A stretch of 64,000 nucleotides of DNA, from assembly GCF_022759505.1 (NCBI RefSeq), contig NZ_CP094289.1, forward strand, positions 3,596,001 through 3,660,000, in the 5' to 3' direction. Made by a program: the position numbers and the translations under genes. The DNA is from Georgenia sp. TF02-10 (GTDB lineage Bacteria > Actinomycetota > Actinomycetes > Actinomycetales > Actinomycetaceae). The notes under the pieces were generated by a model, which saw only the letters and a list, made by a program, of their open reading frames with translations, ran no database searches and was not told the DNA's origin. This document shows, piece after piece, positions 57,353-64,000 of the stretch (positions within the stretch are counted from its first letter, which is position 1; every line of letters begins with the position of its first letter).

Positions 57353-60300
57353 CTACCGCTGGCCGGCGAGGAGCTCGGCGAGGTGGGTGCCGCGCCGGCC
57401 GGCGAGCTGGGCGGCCTGGGTCCGGCAGGAGTAGCCGTCGGCGAGGTAGACGGTCTGCGGGCCGGCCTCGCGCAGCGCCGGCAGCAGCGCGTTCTCGGCG
57501 ACGGCGACCGAGGTCTCGTAGTGCCCGGCCTCCATGCCGAAGTTCCCGGCCAGGCCGCAGCAGCCGGCCAGGCGGGTGACGGTCGCCCCGGTGCGGGCCA
57601 GCAGGGCGGCGTCGGCGTCCCACCCCATGACCGAGTGGTGGTGGCAGTGCGGCTGGGCGACCACGTCCACCCCGGCCAGGGACGGCGGCTGCCAGTCCGG
57701 GCCTGGGCCCAGCGGCGCCGGCGCGGTGAGCAGCTCGGCGAGGGTGTGGGCGTTGGCGGCGACCATCGGGGCCCGGGGGTCGTCCGGCAGGAGGTCGAGG
57801 AGGTCCGAGCGCAGCACCGCGGTGCAGCTCGGCTCGACGCCGACGATGGGGATGCCGTTCGCCGCGTAGGGGGCGAGGACCCCGAGCAGGTGCCGCAGGC
57901 GCTTCCGGGCGCCGTCGAGCTGGCCGGTAGAGATCCAGGTCAGCCCGCAGCAGGCGGGCTCGTCCGGGACGACGACGGTGTAGCCGGCCTCCTCCAGGAC
58001 GTGCGCCGCGGCCCGGGCCCCGGCGCCGTCGAGCGTCTCGGAGAACGTGTCGGCCCAGAGCACGACCCGGCGGGGGGCGCGGTCGACCGCCCGGGCACCG
58101 CCGCCGGGCACGGGGCGGGGGTCGCCGTCGGACGTCCGCGCACCGCCGCCGGGCACGGGCGCGGCACCGCCGCCGTCCACCTGGCGGAGGTCGCCGTCGG
58201 ACGTCCGCGCGCCGCCGTCGGGCCCCCCCTCGCCGCGCCGGCGGAACCACCGCGAGAACCGCTCCTCGGCGAAGGTAACCATCTCCCGCCGCGGGTCCAT
58301 CCCGCCGGCGCGCAGCACGAGCCGGGCGAGCGGGCGCCAGGACAGCACCGCGTTCGCCAGCCGCGCCACCGCCGGCACGGCCGTGACCAGCGTTGTCCAG
58401 CGGGGCAGCTGGCCCAGGGCGTAGTGGTTGACCGGCCGCACCCGCCCGGCCCAGGTGCGGTGGAGCACCTCGGACTTGTACTTCGCCATGTCCACCCCGG
58501 CGGGGCAGTCGGCGGAGCACGCCTTGCAGGACAGGCACAGGTCCAGGGAGTCGCGGACCGCGGCCGAGCCCCAGTCGGTGACCATGGACCCGTTGGTCAG
58601 CTCCTGCAGCACCCGGGCGCGGCCGCGGGTGACGTCCTTCTCGTCCTTGGTCGCCCGGTAGCTCGGGCACATGAAGCCGCCGGAGCCGGAGGTGTCCGCC
58701 CGGCACTTGCCCACGCCGGTGCAGCGGTGCACGGCGGTGGTGAAGTCGCCGTCGTCCTCGGCGAAGGCGAACCCGCCGCGGGCGGGGACGCGGCGGGCGT
58801 GCGGGCGGCGCAGGTCCGCGTCCAGCGGGCGGGGGTCCACCACGACGCCCGGGTTCAGCCCGCCGGCCGGGTCGAACAGCGCCTTGACCTGCCCGAAGAG
58901 GTCGATGACCTCCGGGGCGTACATCCGGGTGAGCAGCTCGGAGCGGGCCAGGCCGTCCCCGTGCTCCCCGGACAGCGACCCGCCGTAGCCGGCGACCAGG
59001 TCCGCCGCCGCCTCGAGGAACTCCCGGGACGGGCCGATCCCGGCCGGCGTCTCCAGCGGCAGGTCCAGGCGCACATGCACGCACCCGTCCCCGAAGTGCC
59101 CGTACAGCAGCCCGTCCACGCCGCGGTCGGCCATCAGCGCGGTGAAGTCGCGCAGGTAGTCGCCCAGCCGCTCCGGCGGCACCGCGGCGCCCTCCCAGCC
59201 CGGCCAGGCCGGGGACCCGGCCGGGGTCCGTCCACCCAGCCCGGCGCCGTCGGCCCGGATCCGCCACAACGCGGCGGCCTGCGCGCCGGCCGGCACCACC
59301 CGGGCCGCGGCGGTCCCGCCGTCGGCGGCGAGCGCCCGGGCGCGGGCCAGGACGTCGGCGTCGGACTCCCCCGGCTCGGCGCCGACCTCCACCAGCAGCC
59401 AGCCGGCGCCGGCGGGGAGCTCGGGCACCGCGCCGGCGCCGCGGTGGCGGCGCACGACGTCGACCAGCCGGGCGTCCAGGCCCTCCACCGCCAGCGGGCG
59501 GTGGGCGAGCAGCGCCGGCACGGCGTCGGCGGCGGCGGGCATGTCGGGGTAGCCGAGCGCGACGACGACCGGTGCGGCGGGCACCGGCACCAGGGCGAGG
59601 GTGGCGGACAGGACGGTGACCAGCGTGCCCTCGGTGCCGACCAGCATCTTCGCCAGGTCGGTGCCGTGCTCGGGCAGCAGGTGCTCCAGGGAGTAGCCGG
59701 AGACCTGCCGGCCGAAGCGGCCCAGCGCGGTGCGGATGGTGGCCAGGTTCCTGCGCACCAGCCCGGCCAGGCCGGGGACGGCGTCGAGGGAACCGGCGCC
59801 GGCGCCGGCGGTGAACCGCCGGCCCTGCCCGTCCACGACGTCCAGCGCCCGGACGTTGTCGGCGGTGCGCCCGTAGGCCACGGCGTGCGGGCCGCAGGCG
59901 TTGTTGCCGATCATCCCGCCCAGGGTCGCCCGGTCCTGGGTGGAGGGGTCGGGCCCGAACCGCAGCCCGTGCGGGGCGGCCACCGCCTGCAGGGCGGACA
60001 TCACCACCCCGGGCTGGACGACGGCGGTGCGGGCCTCGGGGTCGAGCGCGAGGACCTGGTTCATGTGCTGGGCGAAGTCGAGCACGACGCCGGGGCCGAC
60101 GGCGTTGCCGGCCACCGAGGTCCCGGCGCCGCGGGCGGTGACCGGCACGCCGAGGCGGCGGGCGACCGCGAGCGCGGCGAGGGCGTCGTCGGCGTCCCGG
60201 GGGCAGACGACCACCCGCGGGGGCACCCGGTAGCTGGAGGCGTCGGTGGCGTACTCTGCGCGGCGCCGGGCGGAGTCGTCCACCTCGCCGTCGACGGCGG

Positions 60301-60382
60301 CCCGCAGCTCGGCGACGAGGTCCCGGGCGGCGGCGTCCGGCGTGGCGGCGTCGACGGCGGCCGGCCGGCGCGGGATGCTCAC
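57353..60382 (-). CDS. FAD-linked oxidase fused to Fe-S domain (D-lactate/2-hydroxyacid dehydrogenase type)
   Basis: A 1009-residue oxidoreductase. The FAD-binding (VAO-type) domain shows VTARGAGTSVAGNAVGPGVV and TLGGMIGNNACGPHAVAYG; the C-terminal FAD-oxidase domain has LYGHFGDGCVHVRLDLPL and SLSGEHGDGLARSE. Then come ferredoxin-like cysteines (CTGVGKC...MCPSY and CLSCKACSADCPAGV) and CCG-type cysteine boxes (EPACCGLTW; RLAGCCGLAGNFGMEAGHYE). It resembles YdiJ/Dld-type D-2-hydroxyacid dehydrogenases passing electrons to quinone. Near residue 740-790 there is a Gly/Asp repeat insertion (GGGARTSDGD). GTG start with CACACT upstream. Confidence 0.85.
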   Translation of the reverse strand: MSIPRRPAAVDAATPDAAARDLVAELRAAVDGEVDDSARRRAEYATDASSYRVPPRVVVCPRDADDALAALAVARRLGVPVTARGAGTSVAGNAVGPGVVLDFAQHMNQVLALDPEARTAVVQPGVVMSALQAVAAPHGLRFGPDPSTQDRATLGGMIGNNACGPHAVAYGRTADNVRALDVVDGQGRRFTAGAGAGSLDAVPGLAGLVRRNLATIRTALGRFGRQVSGYSLEHLLPEHGTDLAKMLVGTEGTLVTVLSATLALVPVPAAPVVVALGYPDMPAAADAVPALLAHRPLAVEGLDARLVDVVRRHRGAGAVPELPAGAGWLLVEVGAEPGESDADVLARARALAADGGTAAARVVPAGAQAAALWRIRADGAGLGGRTPAGSPAWPGWEGAAVPPERLGDYLRDFTALMADRGVDGLLYGHFGDGCVHVRLDLPLETPAGIGPSREFLEAAADLVAGYGGSLSGEHGDGLARSELLTRMYAPEVIDLFGQVKALFDPAGGLNPGVVVDPRPLDADLRRPHARRVPARGGFAFAEDDGDFTTAVHRCTGVGKCRADTSGSGGFMCPSYRATKDEKDVTRGRARVLQELTNGSMVTDWGSAAVRDSLDLCLSCKACSADCPAGVDMAKYKSEVLHRTWAGRVRPVNHYALGQLPRWTTLVTAVPAVARLANAVLSWRPLARLVLRAGGMDPRREMVTFAEERFSRWFRRRGEGGPDGGARTSDGDLRQVDGGGAAPVPGGGARTSDGDPRPVPGGGARAVDRAPRRVVLWADTFSETLDGAGARAAAHVLEEAGYTVVVPDEPACCGLTWISTGQLDGARKRLRHLLGVLAPYAANGIPIVGVEPSCTAVLRSDLLDLLPDDPRAPMVAANAHTLAELLTAPAPLGPGPDWQPPSLAGVDVVAQPHCHHHSVMGWDADAALLARTGATVTRLAGCCGLAGNFGMEAGHYETSVAVAENALLPALREAGPQTVYLADGYSCRTQAAQLAGRRGTHLAELLAGQR
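58080..58225. repeat. Imperfect tandem repeats within the FAD/Fe-S oxidoreductase gene
   Basis: Units containing GTCGGACGTCCGCG and CCGCCGCCGGGCACGG recur three and two times here and encode the glycine-rich insertion GGGARTSDGD between the ferredoxin-like and CCG parts of the protein. They are in frame and do not interrupt the enzyme. Confidence 0.6.
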
Positions 60383-60506
60383 GCGCGCCAGTGTGGCACG
60401 GCCCGTGGTCGGGCCCGGTGGCCGTCCGTCCCCCGGCCATCGGGCCGGCTGGGCCGGCCGCCCTGGCCGCCGGGCGGCCGGCCCCGCGCGCCCGACGCCG
60501 GCCGGA

Positions 60507-61475
60507 TCAGCCGAGGACTCGCCGGGCGAAGCGGATGTGCTCGGCCTCCTGGTAGGACCCCCCGTGCTCGTGGCCGTTGTAGGCGTAGACCTTGATCTCC
60601 TTCTCCCCGGCGTAGGCGTTGAAGGCCGCGTACACCGCCGACGGCGGGCAGATCTCGTCCCGCAGGCCGACGGAGAACAGGCCGGGCACGGTGACGCGCG
60701 CGGCGAAGCCGACGCCGTCGAAGTAGGACAGGGTCCGGAACGTCCGCTCGACGCGGTCCCGGTGGGCGTGCAGGTAGCGGACCAGCTCGCTGTAGGGGGC
60801 GGCGTCCGTCAGCTCGGTGGCCCGGCGCACGTGCGCGAGGAACGGCACGTCGACGATCGCGCCCCGCAGGCCCTCGCTCAGCGCCGCGGCCGCGAGCGAG
60901 ATCGCGCCGCCCTGGCTGCCGCCGCTGACCATGACGCGCCCCGGGTCCACCCGGGGGTCGCGGCGGGCCACCTGGACGGCGCGGACGGCGTCGGTGAACA
61001 GGCGCCGGTAGTAGTACGTCTCCGGCGAGTCGATGCCCGAGGTGAGGAAGCCGGGCGCCGAGGCGCCGGTCGAGAACGCGTCGCCGGTGTCGCCGACCCG
61101 GTTGCCGGTGCCCTGCCCCCGGTTGTCCATGACGAGGACGGCGTGCCCGGCCTGGGCGAGGAGGGTGTGCTCGTGGCTCAGCCCGCGCCCGCCGCCGTAG
61201 CCGATGTAGGTGACGACGCAGCCGAGGGGCTCCGTCGCCCCCGCCGGGCGGTGCAGCCACGCCTTGATGGGCTGCCCGCCGAAGCCGGTGAAGGTGACGT
61301 CGTCGGTGGCTACCTGCGTCAGCCCGGTGTCCACCGGGGTGCACGTCACCTCGAGCGGGTGGCGCTCGTCCTGCTCGGCGAGCGTGCGCCGCCAGAACTC
61401 GTCGAAGTCGGGGGCCTCCTCGTGGGGCGGCGCGTAGCGCTCGAGCTCGCTGAGGGGCAGGTCGAACTGGGGCAT
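60507..61475 (-). CDS. Acetylxylan esterase / cephalosporin-C deacetylase family (CE7)
   Basis: A 322-residue CE7 deacetylase (family length about 320) that removes acetyl groups from xylo-oligosaccharides and small acetylated sugars in the cytoplasm. Catalytic triad candidates: Ser in MVSGGSQGGAISLAAAAL, Asp in SVGLRDEICPPS and His in YNGHEHGGSYQ. GQGTGNRVGDTGD is the family's RGQ motif. The ATG at 61475 has AGGACGG five bases upstream. It fits the plant-polysaccharide profile of this genome but lies far from the arabinose genes. Confidence 0.9.
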   Translation of the reverse strand: MPQFDLPLSELERYAPPHEEAPDFDEFWRRTLAEQDERHPLEVTCTPVDTGLTQVATDDVTFTGFGGQPIKAWLHRPAGATEPLGCVVTYIGYGGGRGLSHEHTLLAQAGHAVLVMDNRGQGTGNRVGDTGDAFSTGASAPGFLTSGIDSPETYYYRRLFTDAVRAVQVARRDPRVDPGRVMVSGGSQGGAISLAAAALSEGLRGAIVDVPFLAHVRRATELTDAAPYSELVRYLHAHRDRVERTFRTLSYFDGVGFAARVTVPGLFSVGLRDEICPPSAVYAAFNAYAGEKEIKVYAYNGHEHGGSYQEAEHIRFARRVLG

Positions 61476-61789
61476 GCTGACCGTCCTGTCGGCTCGAGAG
61501 ACCTCGCGTCTGGAGCGCCACCGGTGGCACACCCGTCCGCAGACGACCACAAAGTACCTTCCGGAACGGCCCGGGAAGAATCGTCTTCCGCAGGATCACG
61601 CCATTCTCGGCTGGCCGCTCCGGGGCCCGCAGCGGGCTTTGTGGTCGTTCAGGACCATTCCGCCGGTCGCGCCCGCCGGCGCGGTCTCGGCCGGTCCCGC
61701 GCTCCGCCCGTCTCGCCCCGGCGTCGCCCGTCTCGCAGCCTCAGCCGCGCTCCGCCTCGCTCGCCTCGCCGTCGCCGGTCCCGTGGCCG
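61476..61789. other. Intergenic region between ppdK and the CE7 esterase gene
   Basis: This 314-bp gap on the minus strand should hold the ppdK terminator and the esterase promoter. CGACCACAAAG (61545-61555) and CTTTGTGGTCG (61638-61648) form an 11-bp inverted repeat 82 bases apart. TACTTT (61551-61556, minus strand) is a candidate -10 box for the esterase, without a good -35. No gene was seen. Confidence 0.4.
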
Positions 61790-64000
61790 TCAGGCCGTGC
61801 TGTCCTCCCCGGCCATCACCGCCGCCCGGCCCGCCTCCAGCCGGGCGATGGGCACCCGGAACGGGGAGCAGGAGACGTAGTCCAGGCCGGCGCCGTGGAA
61901 GAAGTGGATCGACTCCGGGTCCCCGCCGTGCTCCCCGCACACCCCCATGTGCATCTCCGGCTTCGTCGCCCGGCCGCCGGTGACGCCCGCGACCACCAGC
62001 GCCCCCACCCCGTCGGCGTCGAGGGTCTCGAACGGGGAGATGGTGAGCACCCCGTTCTCCAGGTAGTCGGCGAAGAACGCGCCCTCGACGTCGTCCCGGG
62101 AGAAGCCCCAGGTGGTCTGGGTGAGGTCGTTGGTGCCGAAGGAGAAGAAGTCGGCCTCCTCGGCGATGCGGTGGGCGGTCAGCGCCGCGCGCGGCAGCTC
62201 CACCATGCAGCCGATCGGCACGTCCAGGGTCATCCCGGCGTCCCGGCCGACCTCGGCGAGGATCTCCTCGGCCTCCTCCCGGACGATCTGCAGCTCGCGC
62301 ACCGACCCCACCAGCGGCACCATGATCTCCGGCCGCGGGTCCCCGCCGTCCCGGCGGCGGGCCACCATCGCCTCGGCCACGGCGCGGATCTGCAGGGCGA
62401 AGAGCCCGGGCACCTTCAGCCCGAGCCGCACCCCGCGCAGCCCGAGCATGGGGTTGGCCTCGTGCATCCGCCGCACCGCCGCCAGCAGCGCCACGTCCCG
62501 CTCGTCCACCTCGCCGCGGGCCTCGGCGAGCGCTACCCGCACGGACAGGTCGGTGAGGTCGGGGAGGAACTCGTGCAGCGGCGGGTCGATCAGCCGGATG
62601 GTGGTGGGCAGGCCGTCCATCGCCGACAGCAGCTCGGTGAAGTCCTGGCGCTGCAGCGGCAGCAGGTCGGCCAGGGCCGCGTCGCGCTCGGCGTCGTCCT
62701 CGGCCAGCACCACGCGCTCGACGTAGGTGCGCCGCTCCCCGAGGAACTGGTGCTCGGTGCGGCACAGCCCGATGCCCTGCGCGCCGCGCTCCCGGGCCCG
62801 GTGGGCGTCCTCGGCGGTGTCGGCGTTGGCCCGCACGGCCATCCGCCGCACCTCGTCGGCATGGGTGAGGATCCGGTCGACGGCGTGCACGAGCTCGCGG
62901 GTCGCCTCGTCCTGGGCGGCCGCCAGCCCGGCGTCGAGCCCCTCGGCGATGTACCGCATGACCGGGGAGTCGCTCACCGGCACCGCGCCGCGGAACACCT
63001 CCCCGGTGGAGCCGTCTAGGGCGATCACGTCACCCGGGCGGAGCACCGTGCCGTTGATCCGGACCTGCTCCCCGGCCCGGTCGACGTCGAGCTCCTCCGC
63101 GCCGACGACGGCGCACTTGCCCATCCCGCGGGCCACCACGGCCGCGTGGGAGGTCTTGCCGCCGCGGGCGGTGAGCACCCCGGCGGCGACGATCATGCCC
63201 TGCAGGTCGTCGGGGTTGGTCTCCCGCCGCACCAGGATGACGTCGGCGCCGGCGGCGGTGCGGGCCAGGGCCTGGGCGTTGTCCAGCACGATCTCCCCGA
63301 CGGCGGCCCCGGGCGAGGCCGCCATGGCCTTGGTGAGCAGGGTGCGCTCGGCGGCGGCGTCGAACTGGGGGAAGAGCAGCTGGTTGAGCTGGGCGCCGGT
63401 GCAGCGGCCGATCGCCTCGTCCATCGTGATGAGGTGCTCGTCGACGAGCTGGGTGGCGACCCGGAACGCGGCGGCGGCGGTGCGCTTGCCGACCCGGGTC
63501 TGCAGCAGCCACAGCTTGCCGCGCTCGATGGTGAACTCGATGTCGCACAGGTCCCGGTAGTGCGTCTCCAGGCGGCGCATGGCCTGCAGCAGCTCACGGT
63601 AGGAGGTGGCGTCCAGCCGCTCGAGCTCGGCCAGCGGCAGGGTGTTGCGGATGCCGGCGACGACGTCCTCGCCCTGGGCGTTGGGCAGGTAGTCCCCGTA
63701 CACCCCGGAGTGGCCGGTGGAGGGGTCGCGGGTGAAGGCGACGCCGGTGCCGGAGGTCTCACCCAGGTTCCCGAACACCATGGTGACGATGTTGACCGCA
63801 GTGCCCAGGTCGTTCGGGATGCGCTCGCGGCGCCGGTACAGCCGGGCGCGCTCGGTGTTCCAGGAGTCGAAGACCGCCTCGACGGCCATGTCGAGCTGCT
63901 CGCGGGGGTGCTGGGGGAACTCGCGGCCGCACTGCTCGCGGACGATCCCCTTGAACGTCTCCACCAGGTCCTTCAGGTCCTCGGCGCCGAGGTCGACGTC
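61790..64000 (-). CDS. ppdK: Pyruvate, phosphate dikinase (N-terminus beyond window)
   Basis: The C-terminal 736 codons or so of PPDK, which interconverts pyruvate and phosphoenolpyruvate with ATP and phosphate. Seen are the end of the nucleotide-binding domain (VFGNLGETSGTGVAFTRDPS), the swivelling phosphohistidine domain (LTARGGKTSHAAVVARGMGK) and the PEP/pyruvate TIM barrel (GIGLCRTEHQFLGERR; FFSFGTNDLTQTTWGFSRDD; catalytic Cys region MHMGVCGEHGGDPESI). It ends at the TGA at 61790 and is open at the right edge. Reading the frame to base 64000 shows no break. Confidence 0.96.
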   Translation of the reverse strand, partial: DVDLGAEDLKDLVETFKGIVREQCGREFPQHPREQLDMAVEAVFDSWNTERARLYRRRERIPNDLGTAVNIVTMVFGNLGETSGTGVAFTRDPSTGHSGVYGDYLPNAQGEDVVAGIRNTLPLAELERLDATSYRELLQAMRRLETHYRDLCDIEFTIERGKLWLLQTRVGKRTAAAAFRVATQLVDEHLITMDEAIGRCTGAQLNQLLFPQFDAAAERTLLTKAMAASPGAAVGEIVLDNAQALARTAAGADVILVRRETNPDDLQGMIVAAGVLTARGGKTSHAAVVARGMGKCAVVGAEELDVDRAGEQVRINGTVLRPGDVIALDGSTGEVFRGAVPVSDSPVMRYIAEGLDAGLAAAQDEATRELVHAVDRILTHADEVRRMAVRANADTAEDAHRARERGAQGIGLCRTEHQFLGERRTYVERVVLAEDDAERDAALADLLPLQRQDFTELLSAMDGLPTTIRLIDPPLHEFLPDLTDLSVRVALAEARGEVDERDVALLAAVRRMHEANPMLGLRGVRLGLKVPGLFALQIRAVAEAMVARRRDGGDPRPEIMVPLVGSVRELQIVREEAEEILAEVGRDAGMTLDVPIGCMVELPRAALTAHRIAEEADFFSFGTNDLTQTTWGFSRDDVEGAFFADYLENGVLTISPFETLDADGVGALVVAGVTGGRATKPEMHMGVCGEHGGDPESIHFFHGAGLDYVSCSPFRVPIARLEAGRAAVMAGEDSTA

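Noticed and set aside
1-64000. tRNA, rRNA, CRISPR arrays, prophage or intact insertion sequences
   Set aside because: The gaps between genes are short and none contains tRNA-like cloverleaf text, spaced direct repeats or transposase reading frames.

Overview
The window is about 70% GC, uses GTG starts freely and has many ATGA/TGATG gene overlaps. It carries a DisA/RadA pair, a folate/pantothenate cluster in mycobacterial order and a sortase-E-like LAxTG wall protein. This points to a high-GC actinobacterium, most likely a soil- or plant-associated member of the Micrococcales (Cellulomonas/Promicromonospora/Georgenia type). The assignment rests on gene order and protein character only; no search was run.

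Layout. (1) 1-15.7 kb is an arabinose/arabinan utilisation region, nearly all on the minus strand. A CUT1 ABC importer (binding protein and two permeases), a GH127 beta-L-arabinofuranosidase and a LacI-type repressor form one operon from a promoter near 6.15 kb. Next to it lies a decayed gene for a wall-anchored glycoside hydrolase, then an acyl-CoA-dehydrogenase-like gene, then araBDA behind a promoter/operator pair, with its own LacI-type regulator. (2) 15.8-21.8 kb carries genome-integrity genes (radA, disA, mutY) with a MerR/CMD pair and two membrane proteins. (3) 21.9-28.1 kb holds an ArgA-type acetyltransferase and a glycerol locus: a SorC-type regulator divergent from glpD, glpF and glpK. 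(4) 28.2-30 kb: an SMP-30 lactonase and a uridine-kinase-like protein. (5) 30-48.4 kb is a long, mostly minus-strand housekeeping block with the order known from mycobacteria: ppa, dacB, DUF2342 protease, tilS, hpt, ftsH, folE, folP, folB-folK, DUF3180, two PH-domain proteins, DUF2520-panC fusion, panD, lysS. The place between panD and lysS, where coaX often sits, holds instead an orphan antitoxin, a toxin scrap and a long hairpin repeat. (6) 48.5-64 kb is mixed: a second copy of the hairpin repeat beside an AbiEi/DUF559-like gene, a secreted NlpC/P60 hydrolase, metY-metX with a short upstream ORF, an alpha/beta hydrolase, a RAMA-domain protein, a large FAD/Fe-S oxidoreductase, a CE7 acetyl esterase and the 3' part of ppdK.

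The genes that fit together best are GH127, its importer and araBDA: import of arabino-oligosaccharides, release of L-arabinose, and entry to the pentose phosphate pathway as xylulose-5-phosphate. The most unusual items are the two-copy hairpin element with a compensatory base-pair change, the multiply broken wall-anchored hydrolase, the leaderless upstream ORF before metY, and the DUF2520-PanC fusion. No tRNA, rRNA, CRISPR array or intact insertion sequence was seen.
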